Positions 37,010 to 46,276 of a stretch of 64,000 nt of DNA are shown in pieces. Position numbers and translations under genes: made by a program. The first letter of the stretch is position 1. Each line of letters opens with the position of its first letter. Source of the stretch: Pandoraea horticolens (lineage in GTDB: Bacteria > Pseudomonadota > Gammaproteobacteria > Burkholderiales > Burkholderiaceae); assembly GCF_902459555.1 (NCBI RefSeq), contig NZ_CABPSM010000006.1, positions 248,001 through 312,000 on the forward strand, given 5' to 3'. The notes beneath the pieces were generated by a model. It did not search any database, was not told the origin of the DNA, and saw only the letters and a list, made by a program, of their open reading frames with translations.

Positions 37010-37150
37010 GACGATTCTCCGCAACAAAGTACATTTTTTTGCGAGATTTATGCAAACGACTTCCACCACAGGCGCATTATGCGCCCATTTCGCATGCGAT
37101 GCGCACTACACTTTTAACCATTGCAACTGCTTGATTGAGTCGTTCGTATC

Positions 37151-37996
37151 ATGTCCATTACCGCCATGCTCCAGGAGCAATTCGATGCCAGTCTCACGAC
37201 CCGGCCCGACTTCACCATCGATCAGCCCGTCGAACAATACGGCGCGATCGATCACGCGGTGTGGCAGCAACTTTACGCACGTCAAACGGCCATGCTTCCG
37301 GGTCGCGTCTGCGACGCCTTCATGGACGGCATTCGCGCTCTTGACATGGACGCGCGTCGCGTGCCCGAGTTCGCTCGCCTGAACGAAAAACTGATGGCGG
37401 CAACCGGCTGGCAAGTCGTGGCCGTGCCCGGCCTCGTGCCGGACCACGTCTTCTTCGACCATCTCGCCAATCGCCGTTTCCCGGCCACATGGTGGATGCG
37501 TCGTCCCAATCAGCTTGACTACCTGCAAGAACCCGATTGCTTCCACGACGTCTTCGGTCACGTGCCGTTGCTCGCGAATCCGGTGTTCGCCGACTTCATG
37601 CAAGCCTACGGCAAGGCCGGCAACGTCGCACAATCGCTGGGGGCACTGCCGCTGCTCGCGCGTCTGTACTGGTACACGGTCGAATTCGGTCTGATGCGTG
37701 ACGGCGACGGCCTGCGCATCTATGGTGCCGGCATCGTCTCGAGCCGTGGCGAAACCGAGTTCTCGCTGACGTCGCCCGAGCCCAATCGCCTCGGATTTTC
37801 GCTCGAACGGGTGCTGCGCACGCAATACCGCATCGACACTTTCCAGCAGACGTACTTTGTGATCGATGATTTTGCCCAACTGTTCGACGCCGTGCGCGCC
37901 GACCTGCCTGCGCTGTTCAAGACGTTTGCAGAGCAGCAGGCTTTCGAGGCCAACGCCCGTCGTCCCGAAGACGCGCAAATCCTGTTGCCGGCATGA
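37151..37996 (+). CDS. phhA: Phenylalanine 4-monooxygenase
   Basis: This 281-aa monomeric bacterial-type enzyme hydroxylates phenylalanine to tyrosine with tetrahydrobiopterin and O2. The iron ligands are visible: His132 and His137 in CFHDVFGHVPLL and Glu178 in YWYTVEFGL. It lacks the regulatory ACT domain of the mammalian enzyme, as expected. Together with phhB (290 bp downstream) it forms the hydroxylation and cofactor recycling pair. Confidence 0.97.
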   Translation: MSITAMLQEQFDASLTTRPDFTIDQPVEQYGAIDHAVWQQLYARQTAMLPGRVCDAFMDGIRALDMDARRVPEFARLNEKLMAATGWQVVAVPGLVPDHVFFDHLANRRFPATWWMRRPNQLDYLQEPDCFHDVFGHVPLLANPVFADFMQAYGKAGNVAQSLGALPLLARLYWYTVEFGLMRDGDGLRIYGAGIVSSRGETEFSLTSPEPNRLGFSLERVLRTQYRIDTFQQTYFVIDDFAQLFDAVRADLPALFKTFAEQQAFEANARRPEDAQILLPA

Positions 37997-38286
37997 TGGC
38001 ATGGCCCGGTGCGTTCCGGGCCTTGTCTTCCCTAACGCCCGTCACAGCCCCGGCTTCCCGCGATTAGTCCTTTACGCGTCGCGCTTTCAGATACGGCTCA
38101 CGCACACGCGACGCCCGCCTGTGGAACAATAGCCCGAATGAACCGGCAACCCTGCCGATTCATGGGCACTGCGCCCGGCTCAACCGACAATCCTCCTGAC
38201 GCCGTGCGCAGTCATCACTGACGCCTGGCCGGCCCCAGTGGACTCGAATCCGCCCGATTTGCACTGAACGCTTTGAAAGGAATGCC

Positions 38287-38595
38287 ATGACAACACGACT
38301 CTCATCCGAGGCACGCGCCAGTCTGACCGAAGTGCTGCCCGAGTGGCACCAGGTGATCGGACGCGACGCCATCCAACGCAGTTTCACGTTTCACGACTTC
38401 AACGAGGCCTTCGGCTTCATGGCACAGGTCGCGCTCAAAGCCGAGAAGATGAATCATCATCCAGAGTGGTTCAACGTCTACAACCGCGTGGACATCACCC
38501 TCTCGACGCACGACGCCGACGGATTGACGCAACGCGACGTCGATCTGGCGCTGGCCATCGACCAGTTCGCGGGCGATCGCGCCTCAGCTAACTAA
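38287..38595 (+). CDS. phhB: 4a-hydroxytetrahydrobiopterin dehydratase
   Basis: This 102-aa pterin-4a-carbinolamine dehydratase recycles the cofactor used by PhhA. The family motif is clear: [35 protein letters not shown] contains the HHPEW and THxxxGLTxxD elements. AAAGGA precedes the ATG. The 290-bp gap after phhA (37997-38286) holds no gene that I can see and may contain a separate promoter. Confidence 0.95.
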   Translation: MTTRLSSEARASLTEVLPEWHQVIGRDAIQRSFTFHDFNEAFGFMAQVALKAEKMNHHPEWFNVYNRVDITLSTHDADGLTQRDVDLALAIDQFAGDRASAN

Positions 38596-38767
38596 CCCGC
38601 CTAACCCGCCTGAAATCTCTTTGCCCCCCGTCACCGCATTCGGGGCATTTCCCTCAGCATCGGACGGCATCGCGGCCAGCCACCTCACCGCGGCCCGATC
38701 CGCACCGATGCCGCGATTCATCCCCCGCAGACTCAACTTACCGTGCCACCGGTAATGCCCGACGTGC

Positions 38768-39220
38768 TCAGCGCTTCGGCGCGAGCAATGTGCCGCGGCA
38801 CGCCTTGCTGCCACAGTGGCAGGCATACTCGCGTTTGAGTTTTGCGGTGTAGCGCGCGTCAATCACCAGACCGTAATCGTAGAAAAGCTCTTCGCCCGGT
38901 TCGATCTCGCGCGTGGCGTAGATATAGACATGCTCGCCCTCTTCACGCGCTTCGCAGTTCGGCGAGCAGGCGTGGTTGATCCAGCGGGCATTGTTGCCGT
39001 CGACCTTGCCGTCGATGCAGCGACCGTCTTCCAGACTGAAATAGAAGGTATGCGTCGGGTGCGCCGGATCATGAGGATGGCGGCGCAAGGCCTCACGCCA
39101 CGAAATGATCTCGCCCTTGTACTCGATCACGCGATCCCCTTTCCTGAGACGCTTGACCGCGTACACCCCCTTACCGTGGACGCCGGACTTCCTGACTTCG
39201 ATTCTGCGCTTGGCTGCCAT
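38768..39220 (-). CDS. SET-domain lysine methyltransferase
   Basis: This 150-aa protein is almost only a SET domain. It has SGVHGKGVYAVKRLRKGDRV (SET-N), INHACSPNCEA (the NHxCxPN knot motif), EPGEELFYDYGL (catalytic/AdoMet region) and a post-SET zinc cluster CHCGSKACRG. Such proteins transfer methyl groups from AdoMet to lysines. There is no signal peptide. In a Burkholderia relative a SET protein has been reported as an effector acting on host chromatin; whether this one is secreted or acts on a bacterial protein is unknown. It is convergent with phhB. Confidence 0.92.
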   Translation of the reverse strand: MAAKRRIEVRKSGVHGKGVYAVKRLRKGDRVIEYKGEIISWREALRRHPHDPAHPTHTFYFSLEDGRCIDGKVDGNNARWINHACSPNCEAREEGEHVYIYATREIEPGEELFYDYGLVIDARYTAKLKREYACHCGSKACRGTLLAPKR

Positions 39221-39301
39221 CTCTATGCGACGAGGTTTCGTGGATACAAAAAAGCGCAGTGTACAGGCAGGCGGCGATCATGTGCGTGACAACGCGTGAC
39301 G

Positions 39302-39333
39302 AAAAAAAACGTCACCCGGTACCGGATGACGTT
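39302..39333 (-). terminator. Terminator of the cysteine-cluster MarR gene
   Basis: A stem formed by AACGTCA (39308-39314) and TGACGTT (39327-39333), extended by CCGG/CCGG, is flanked on the left by a run of A that becomes a T tract on the leftward transcript. It lies 51 bp past the MarR stop. Confidence 0.85.
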
Positions 39334-39383
39334 CTCCCCTTAGATCGCGCCACTTGTGCGCGACGCGAACGACGGTCTGCCGA

Positions 39384-40025
39384 TCAGGTCTTGCTGTACA
39401 GCTTCCAGGCTTTGCGCTGCGTAGCGATGTCGGCAAGCTCGTGCGCGTTGCAGTCGAGCGGTAGGCGCGAATCATCATAATTCGCATTGAAGTGATTGCA
39501 GTGGTACGGTCCTTTGCTGCGTTCCACCACCGAGAAGTGGCTGCACGTCAGACACATGCGCTGCGGCGGCATGTCGCGACGCTCCTGCATCGTGAAGATC
39601 AGTTTGACGAGTGTCCGATAGAGCTGGGCAGACTCCTTCTCGCCGAGCGAGTCCGACGCCGAGGTCAGGAAGTTCGGCCATTGCGACGCCTTTTTGGCGG
39701 CCGTCTTGCCGCGCGCCGTCAGACGAAGCGCGAGAGCACGACCATCGTTGGCATCACGCCGTTTCTCGACAAGCCCTTTGCTTTCCAATGTACTCACGGC
39801 CTCGCTGACCGTGGCCGATGTGAGTGCGGCATCCACCGCAATCTCGCCTAATCGCATCGGCACGCCGCGCATGAGCAGAAGCGTAAGAATCTCGCCCTGC
39901 GTCGGCGTTAATCCAGCCATTGCCGCGCCAACCCAGGCGTGGCTCCGTAACGCGGTTCCCATGCGCAACAAACCTGCCGTTACGCGCTTGGAGAGCGCTT
40001 CATCTAGTGGGGTCGGAGTAGCCAT
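39384..40025 (-). CDS. MarR-family regulator with an extra C-terminal cysteine cluster
   Basis: This 213-aa protein is longer than usual for MarR (about 140-160). Residues 35-115 form the winged helix (LTPTQGEILTLLLMRGVPMRLG, then VDAALTSATVSEAVSTLESKGLVEKRRDANDGRALALRLT as the wing). From residue 150 there is an added domain with the only four cysteines, Cys158, Cys161, Cys176 and Cys192, plus His163, His175, His178 and His195. The spacing CxxC...C...C suggests metal or Fe-S binding and thus redox or metal sensing. It borders the large gene-free candidate origin region. Confidence 0.85.
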   Translation of the reverse strand: MATPTPLDEALSKRVTAGLLRMGTALRSHAWVGAAMAGLTPTQGEILTLLLMRGVPMRLGEIAVDAALTSATVSEAVSTLESKGLVEKRRDANDGRALALRLTARGKTAAKKASQWPNFLTSASDSLGEKESAQLYRTLVKLIFTMQERRDMPPQRMCLTCSHFSVVERSKGPYHCNHFNANYDDSRLPLDCNAHELADIATQRKAWKLYSKT

Positions 40026-40869
40026 GATTTTCGTTAGGATTTCTAAAAACTATACGTCGATAATACAGCTTGTCAAATGAACCCACGGGCGGTGCATCAC
40101 ACGTCTAAACATTGCAATCTCTTCATTTCGGCGCCCCGCCCGGGGGAAACCCTAAGCTACTTCCGTGTCGATACGCGACGGCAAGTCGCTGTTGAACTAG
40201 CCGCCCCACCACGATTCCATTGTGTGTTCTGAGTTTAATTTTGGCGTATCAGTTCTTGTACTGATCTCCCAAATCCTACTCACGATGTTTACAAAATATT
40301 GGTGTCCTGCGCACTCGTGGTGCGAAGCATTTTCCGTCGAAAAATGTTTCGCATCCCATGCGAATTTCATCAATTGATGAATAGGTGTAGCGTCCAGTTG
40401 TCTGTCGAACCGCGTCGCATCCCGCATCATGTTCATTTCTCCCCGCAAAGCCACGCCGGCTATGGCTTGCAGGCAAATGTCGCTACCTGTCTCTCACCTC
40501 CGTTTTGCGTCGCCGGCCATCGGAAATTCTCCCGATCGTCAAGAAATTTCCGGCCGCCACAGGCTTTTCATGCGCACGCAATCGCCGTCCCGCCTTTCGG
40601 ACAGAACGCAAATTATTTGAAACACAACTGCCAGTCGCCAGTCGGCGGTGGCAGGGTTCCTCAGAAAAGTGGGGAAATAAGGGCTCGGCGTGTCCGCAGG
40701 TGACACCTTCGGGACATGCGAATCGAAGAATTTGACAGTACCGGCGATTTCGCTCGTTACAGCCAGAAAAACCAACATCAATCACTTCTTACACCACGCG
40801 CGGCAAGTCGAAAAACGGAGTGGCGAGATTGTATCCGCGAACCGGTCGGCCAACGTAAGAACGTCAAAA
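40026..40869. other. Gene-free stretch left of the DnaA-box cluster
   Basis: I see no gene here; open frames are short and not protein-like. It contains the nested inverted repeats at 40321-40381 and an imperfect inverted repeat CGGAAATTCT (40521-40530) with AGAAATTTCCG (40542-40552). It also includes the promoter of the leftward MarR gene. Confidence 0.6.
40321..40381. repeat. Cluster of three nested inverted repeats
   Basis: Three palindromes overlap or abut: TGCGAAGCATTTT (40321-40333) pairs with AAAATGTTTCGCA (40341-40353) with one mismatch; TTCGCAT (40348-40354) pairs with ATGCGAA (40358-40364) around CCC; and TTCATCAATTGATGAA (40366-40381) is a perfect 16-bp palindrome. The arms are mutually exclusive, so alternative structures are possible. 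Confidence 0.6.
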
Positions 40870-41168
40870 TTATCCACAAAACCCCATTTTCGGGGGTGCT
40901 TTGCACAAAATTTAGGCGCCTGTGGATAACTTTATGGATAACTTATCGGACTAGATGTGCATGGGTTCGGGATAACTTGCGAATCTTTCCACAGGGGCAA
41001 AAACTGTCCCGAGTTGTTCTTGGGATACCCGCTGTTTTTCCATCCAGTTCTCATTCGGGCAACTTTCTGTTTACACAACGTTAACTGTGGTTATCCACAG
41101 GAGTGGGTTGCCTTTGTTAACTACTACTATGTATACATACAGTAAACCTATTAAAACCTTAAAAACTG
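40870..41168. other. Candidate chromosomal replication origin (DnaA-box cluster plus AT-rich element)
   Basis: Three perfect DnaA boxes are present: TTATCCACA at 40870-40878 and 41091-41099, and the complement TGTGGATAA at 40921-40929. Single-mismatch boxes lie at 40933-40941 (reverse), 40985-40993 and 41069-41077. The last perfect box is part of a 16-nt palindrome CTGTGG-TTAT-CCACAG. An AT-rich tract follows at about 41111-41168 (TTAACTACTACTATG, GTATACATAC, TATTAAAACCTTAAAAACTG), suited to a DNA-unwinding element. It is inside the largest gene-free region, 19 kb from dnaA. Base samples suggest the strand GC skew changes sign near here. Confidence 0.68.
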
Positions 41169-41340
41169 ACTACGAGCGACGCGAAAACCGGAAAACCCGC
41201 TCAGCCTGGACATCGGAAAACGCAGCGCTCGCGGTGCGTGATCCTGGCCTTGCCAGAACGTTCTGCCATCGTTAGCGGCACAAACGGGAGGCACGTTCCG
41301 TCCAGTGCCGCTGAATCCGCATGCTGCAAATCCAGCAGGC

Positions 41341-41370
41341 AATAAAAAACCCCGCCAAGGCGGGGGTTTC
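41341..41370 (-). terminator. Terminator of the carboxylate-amine ligase gene
   Basis: AAACCCCGCC and GGCGGGGGTTT form a GC-rich hairpin with one bulged G. On the leftward transcript it is followed by TTTTTTATT. It lies 78 bp past the stop at 41448. Confidence 0.85.
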
Positions 41371-41447
41371 GTCACACCGATCGCATAACGACGGGCGTTG
41401 CCACAGACAAACGGTCGGGAAACGGCGCCGTTCCCCTCGACATCAGG

Positions 41448-42563
41448 TCATGCCACCCATCGCAAGCATTGCTGGCGAACCATTTCGTTGAGCGACTTCG
41501 CGTCGGCGTATACGTCGCGCAACCAGACTGCGTCGTTCTTGCCCGATGCAATGAGCTGACGAATCTCTTCACAGGCCGCTTCGGCCTCCAGCGCCGCTGC
41601 ATGCGGCTTGATGACTTCCAGCGTCTGCGCGACGTGCTGACCCAGTGTGGTGCGCTCACCCGTCTGTGGGTCCACGTAGGCGCCGTCCAGACCGAAACGG
41701 CAGGCCTCGAAGCGATTGAACGTGTAGACGAGGTAATCGTCCTCACTCAGGATGAACGGACGCTCCTCGAGCAGATAACGGGCCAGAGACTGGATATAAC
41801 AGGCGATGGCGGCCGCTCGGTCGACCGACAAGGGGGTATCCATGACTCGCACTTCGATCGTCCCAAAACCCGGTTTAGGACGGATATCCCAGTAGAAGTC
41901 CTTCATGCTCTCGACAACACCGGTTTTCACCATCTTGTCGAAGTACGTCTCGAAGTCCTCCCACTTCAGAACGAACGGCGCACGGCCCGAGAGTGGAAAC
42001 GCAAATACCGAATTCAGACGCGCTGAATGAAAGCCTGTGTCGACCCCTTGCACGTACGGCGACGATGCCGACAGCGCAATAAAGTGCGGGATATAACGCG
42101 ACATGGCGTGAAGCAGGTATAGCGCGCTGTCGGGGTCTGGACAGCCGATGTGGACGTGCTGTCCGAATACCGTGAACTGCTTGGCGAGGTAGCCGTAAAG
42201 CTCGGAGAGAAAGTGAAAACGCGGCGAGTCGTAAATCGTGCGTTCGCTCCAGCGCTGGAAGGCATGCGTGCCGCCACCGCACAAGCCGACGTTAAGTTGC
42301 TCGCTCGCGGCCACCAGCACATCGCGGACGCGTCGTAGTTGCGTCACGGCGTCGCTGTGGTGATGGCAGATGTCCGTCGACAACTCGATCATGCTTTCGG
42401 TCATTTCCGGTTTGATCTCGCCTGGATGTGTCTCCTTGGCCACGAGCCGCATCAGATCGGCAGCGGCCTTCGTCAGATCGTAATCGTGACGATTGACGAG
42501 TTGCATCTCCAGCTCCACGCCGAAAGTGCACGGCTTCGAGGGAATGAATTCTTCTAATGACAT
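41448..42563 (-). CDS. YbdK-type carboxylate-amine ligase (glutamate--cysteine ligase 2 family)
   Basis: This 371-aa ATP-dependent ligase of the GCS2 family starts [23 protein letters not shown], where GVELE is the family's metal/ATP site. It has [13 protein letters not shown] and [20 protein letters not shown], both conserved in the family. Homologues show weak glutamate-cysteine ligase activity; the real substrate is often unknown. It follows the antiporter gene by 3 bp, so the two are cotranscribed and the product may be related to redox or stress tolerance. Confidence 0.92.
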   Translation of the reverse strand: MSLEEFIPSKPCTFGVELEMQLVNRHDYDLTKAAADLMRLVAKETHPGEIKPEMTESMIELSTDICHHHSDAVTQLRRVRDVLVAASEQLNVGLCGGGTHAFQRWSERTIYDSPRFHFLSELYGYLAKQFTVFGQHVHIGCPDPDSALYLLHAMSRYIPHFIALSASSPYVQGVDTGFHSARLNSVFAFPLSGRAPFVLKWEDFETYFDKMVKTGVVESMKDFYWDIRPKPGFGTIEVRVMDTPLSVDRAAAIACYIQSLARYLLEERPFILSEDDYLVYTFNRFEACRFGLDGAYVDPQTGERTTLGQHVAQTLEVIKPHAAALEAEAACEEIRQLIASGKNDAVWLRDVYADAKSLNEMVRQQCLRWVA

Positions 42564-42566
42564 GGC

Positions 42567-43772
42567 TTAATCCTTCCGTTCACCGACAAGGGCCAATGCC
42601 CAATAGACTGCCAACGGCCCAACCAGTTGCAGCAGCGCAATGGCACACATCACCACGGCCTTGAGCATCGGGTCGAACTGCGGGTAGATATCGTACGTGT
42701 CGGCAACGAGTACGAACGCGAGGCTGGCCATCGGGCACAACGACAACCCGAGCGCGATGGCCTGCTTGTAGCTGATGCCTGCCTGATGGGCGACGGCAAC
42801 CGTGCCCACCACCTTGGCGAGCGAGCGTACGATGATGATCGCCAATGCCGCCAACCCGCCGATCACAACGTATTGCCACTGGAACGCCAGAGATGTCAGA
42901 ACGAAGAGCACAACCGCGAGCAACCAGCCCGCCGTGCCGAAGTACGCGGGCCAAAGCTGTGGGCGCTCCTCGACGTTCCGGAAAATGATCCCGGCTAGCA
43001 GCAGCGTGAGCGAGTTCGGCAGCTTGAGCATATGCACGAGCGCGACCATCAACATGATTAGACCGATGAGCACCACGAAGGCATGATGATCCTGACTGCC
43101 GAAATTGCGGAAGACGAGATTGCAGGCCTTCGCAAGTACGAACGCCAGCACGATCGAGCCGATGAGCAGATACAACGGGTGAAACAGCACTACCCAGAAG
43201 CTGGAGTGGTAAGCCTGGTGCATCCAGCCGTAGACAAGCTTGACCGCGACGACCGCGTACACGCTGTTGAGTGCCGCCAGTGCCAGCAAGCGCTCCGTCA
43301 CCTGACCTTCGGCGCGCAGTTCGTTCTTGAGCTGGATGACCACGGCAGGCGAGGTCGCCATGCTGATGGCGCCGATGAGCACGGCCGTCAGCGGCGACAC
43401 GCCGAAGACCCGCAGCACCACGTAGACGGCCACGAAGGTGAGCAAGGCCTCCAGCGCGCTAGTGACAATGATCCAGGGATTCGCCCGCATCCATTTCAGG
43501 TTGAGGCGGCTGCCCAGTTCGAATAACAACAGGCCCAACGCCAGGTCGATCAGCAGCCGGATGGCCGCGCTTGTCTGTGCGTCCAGCATCGACGAAAGAC
43601 CCAGGGTGCCACCGGCTAGCCCGACCACGGCGTAACCGGTAATGCGCGGCAGGCGCAGTTTCCGGAAACAGATCTCCCCGGCGAGTCCGGCAAATACCAA
43701 TGCCAGCCCGGCGAAGAAAACGGGATCGGGCGCCGGCGGCCAGCCCGGAAAAAGGGACAGTTCCGACGTCAT
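42567..43772 (-). CDS. Cation:proton antiporter, CPA2 family
   Basis: This 401-aa inner-membrane protein has about 12 hydrophobic segments. Features are KLRLPRITGYAVVGLAGGTLG, LLIDLALGLLLFELGSRLN (helix 3 region) and ISMATSPAVVIQLKNELRAEG (the helix 5-6 crossover). It is similar to the membrane domain of KefB/RosB antiporters but has no C-terminal RCK domain. The ATG at 43772 gives the compact membrane protein; the longer upstream frame is not hydrophobic or family-like. The ligase gene follows directly. Confidence 0.88.
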   Translation of the reverse strand: MTSELSLFPGWPPAPDPVFFAGLALVFAGLAGEICFRKLRLPRITGYAVVGLAGGTLGLSSMLDAQTSAAIRLLIDLALGLLLFELGSRLNLKWMRANPWIIVTSALEALLTFVAVYVVLRVFGVSPLTAVLIGAISMATSPAVVIQLKNELRAEGQVTERLLALAALNSVYAVVAVKLVYGWMHQAYHSSFWVVLFHPLYLLIGSIVLAFVLAKACNLVFRNFGSQDHHAFVVLIGLIMLMVALVHMLKLPNSLTLLLAGIIFRNVEERPQLWPAYFGTAGWLLAVVLFVLTSLAFQWQYVVIGGLAALAIIIVRSLAKVVGTVAVAHQAGISYKQAIALGLSLCPMASLAFVLVADTYDIYPQFDPMLKAVVMCAIALLQLVGPLAVYWALALVGERKD

Positions 43773-44269
43773 TAATGCTCGCTTTGCGCCGCTTGACGGC
43801 GCATCAAGTGGTGGAAAGGAAAGAAGTCGCGCGCGGGGTTGCAGATGAAGGACAAATGCGCGACGAACCCGAAGGGTTGGGTTCATTTTGCCACACTCGG
43901 TTTCTGCCGATTTCAAACGGCCGTCACGTTGGTAGTACGTCTGCTGTGCGGGAACGTTCGGATGGTCGCGTTTCCTCACCCTGCCGAACAAGGGGAAGGT
44001 GACGCTTCGGGACGGATGTCGGGCGAGCGCAGAAAGGTACGGGGGCAAGCGCCGTAGGCGCGTCGCTCCCCGCACGGGGCGGGCTTTCTACCCATATAGG
44101 GTCAGATTCGATTTATTACCGCAGCGCCAATTTTCGGAGAAAAACACTTTAGGACCCGTCACACGCAGGCGTGAGGGGCGCGGCGAACGGATATGCGTGG
44201 GTTTTGGCTCGCGATCCAGAATAGATGGGAACCGGGCGGCGAGAGGTGACGCGCCGGTTCTCGGGCTTG
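43773..44269. other. Gene-free region upstream of the antiporter
   Basis: No gene is supported. The segment must contain the leftward antiporter promoter and the 3' end of the mnmC transcript. No clear terminator with a T tract or recognised operator was found. Confidence 0.5.
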
Positions 44270-46276
44270 TCAGCCTTTGCGCAGCGCGTGCATCACGTAG
44301 CGAGCAGGGTCGATGGCGTCGGCCAGATCCGCACCGATGGGCCACGGTTCGCCTTCGATTTGGCTGGCGACCAGTTCCGCACAAAGCGACGCGAACACCA
44401 GCCCCCGTGAGCCGAACGCAAAGCTTGCGTACAGGCCTTCTAGACGCGGCAGGTCCCGCAGGTGCCCACCGGTCAACCGTCGTCGTAGCGGCTCGATGGC
44501 GGCCATATCCGGCAGTTGCCCGGCCATCGGCAGCCGGTCGGGCATCAACGAGCGGAATGCCGTGCGTCCGCCTAGCTCGGCGGCGGCGCTTTCGCTGGCC
44601 AGTCCTGCATCGCCGAACACCTCGGCACGGGCCGGCAGCAGCGCGGCAAGACGGCGCAAATTGGCTTGATGGTCGGCTACACGCACTTCCTCTGCCGGAT
44701 CGTCAAAGCCGTATGTCGCGCCTGTGATTGGCCCGGCGCCTCCGAGAGGCGATGGTGCGACATAGCCATCACCGCAGACCGGCACGCGCAACTCGGGCAA
44801 CGTGTCGGGCGGCAGAAAGGTCAACTGCCCGCGCACCCGTTTGACGGGCAGGAACTCGGGCGCGAGATACGGGGCGAGCAGTTTCTGCGAGACATCGGCG
44901 GCCGTCACCACCGCGACGTCGGCCTCGGCGAGCACGCGTCCCGTCTCGTCGATCGCGGCCCAGCGGCCATTGCGCGGTTCGAGCCGTTGCACGTTCACGC
45001 CATAGCGCGCGTCAAGCGACGGGCCGGCAGCGACCAGTTCCGCTCGGCACAGCATGGCCGGTGCGAGCCAGCCGCCTTCCGGATACCAGATACCGCCGTG
45101 TGCCAGCGTTTCCCCGGCAAGTGCCGAGGCTTGGGTCTTGTCGACCCACTTCGCATACGTTTCCGGATACCCATGTACGGCAGCGAGCTGCTGCATGGCC
45201 TGCGCTTCCACGTCGGTCATGGCGACCTGCAACAAGCCGTCGGCCCGTCCGGGCAGCCCGCCCGGCAACGTTCTCCACTGCGAGAGTGCATACAAAAACC
45301 CTGCGCGGGTGAGGCGCGACAACACATTGTCGTCCGCCGAGAGTTGCGGATGAAAGACACCCGCCGGATTGCCCGACGCGGCAGTTCCAGGTGCCTGTGC
45401 CCGTTCGAACAGACGCACCCGCCAGCCGCGCGCGATGAGCCGCCGCGCCATCGCCGCGCCCGCCATTCCGGCACCGACGACAATGGCCTCGCGGCCTCGC
45501 GGCGGCGGGGCCGCAGGCGGATCGTACCGGCGCATCCGGTACGCTGGCGCGTAGTCGCCCGCGAGCATGTCGCGCTTGTAGCCATAACCGGGCCGCCGTG
45601 CCATCGTGAAGCCGGTGGCAATCAGATCGCGCCGCACCTGTCCGGCAGATGTGTAGGTGGACAGCGTCGCCCCGTCGCGCGCCAGGCGGCTGAGCGTCTT
45701 GAAGACGTTCGCCGTCCACAAGTCGGGATTCTTGGCCGGGGAGAAGCCGTCGAGATAGAAGGCATCCGCGCCGGCCCGCAGCAAAGGCATCAGATCGAAA
45801 AAATCGCCGAAGCCGACGCTCAGCACCACGCTTGGCGCCACTTCCAGCCGGTGCCAACCCGCCACCGGAGACGGCCAGAGGTCGCACAGCCGTTGCACGA
45901 GCGGCGCCAGTTCGGTCATGCCGGGCAGCACGAGCATCGACTCGAGAACGCGGCGCAGATCCTGCGCACGGAACGGAAACTTCTCTACCGACACGAAATG
46001 CAGCCGCGTGGGCCGCTGCGGATCGTCTCGCCACGCAGCCCACGTCGCCAGGAAATTCAGGCCCAGACCGAAGCCGGTCTCGACGATCACGAATTGCTCG
46101 CGGCCGCGCCAGCGCTCGGGAAGATCGTTGCCACCGAGAAAGACGTGCCGCGCCTGCCCCAGCGCCCCGTTGACGCTGTGATAGACGTCGTCGAATACCC
46201 TCGAGTAAGGCGTGCCGTCTGTGGCGGTTGCCGGTTCTGCCGGCTGGATGCGGCTCGGGCCTGGTCGATGGCTCAT
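44270..46276 (-). CDS. mnmC: Bifunctional tRNA 5-methylaminomethyl-2-thiouridine biosynthesis protein
   Basis: This 668-aa enzyme finishes mnm5(s2)U34 in tRNA, downstream of the MnmE-MnmG product. The N-terminal half is an AdoMet methyltransferase (VIETGFGLGLNFLATWAAW, DAFYLDGFSPAKNPDLW). The C-terminal half is an FAD-dependent oxidase (EAIVVGAGMAGAAMARRLIARG, ASGNPAGVFHPQLS). The ATG at 46276 overlaps the chloride channel stop by 4 bp. mnmE is present at 55201 in the same window, so both ends of the pathway are encoded here. Confidence 0.95.
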   Translation of the reverse strand: MSHRPGPSRIQPAEPATATDGTPYSRVFDDVYHSVNGALGQARHVFLGGNDLPERWRGREQFVIVETGFGLGLNFLATWAAWRDDPQRPTRLHFVSVEKFPFRAQDLRRVLESMLVLPGMTELAPLVQRLCDLWPSPVAGWHRLEVAPSVVLSVGFGDFFDLMPLLRAGADAFYLDGFSPAKNPDLWTANVFKTLSRLARDGATLSTYTSAGQVRRDLIATGFTMARRPGYGYKRDMLAGDYAPAYRMRRYDPPAAPPPRGREAIVVGAGMAGAAMARRLIARGWRVRLFERAQAPGTAASGNPAGVFHPQLSADDNVLSRLTRAGFLYALSQWRTLPGGLPGRADGLLQVAMTDVEAQAMQQLAAVHGYPETYAKWVDKTQASALAGETLAHGGIWYPEGGWLAPAMLCRAELVAAGPSLDARYGVNVQRLEPRNGRWAAIDETGRVLAEADVAVVTAADVSQKLLAPYLAPEFLPVKRVRGQLTFLPPDTLPELRVPVCGDGYVAPSPLGGAGPITGATYGFDDPAEEVRVADHQANLRRLAALLPARAEVFGDAGLASESAAAELGGRTAFRSLMPDRLPMAGQLPDMAAIEPLRRRLTGGHLRDLPRLEGLYASFAFGSRGLVFASLCAELVASQIEGEPWPIGADLADAIDPARYVMHALRKG

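Noticed and set aside
40299-40735. Several short frames in the region left of the DnaA boxes
   Set aside because: No ribosome sites, no protein-like composition, and the frames cross the nested palindromes.
40870-41168. A parS centromere site in the origin region
   Set aside because: No match to the ParB palindrome core (GTTTCACGTGAAAC type) was found.
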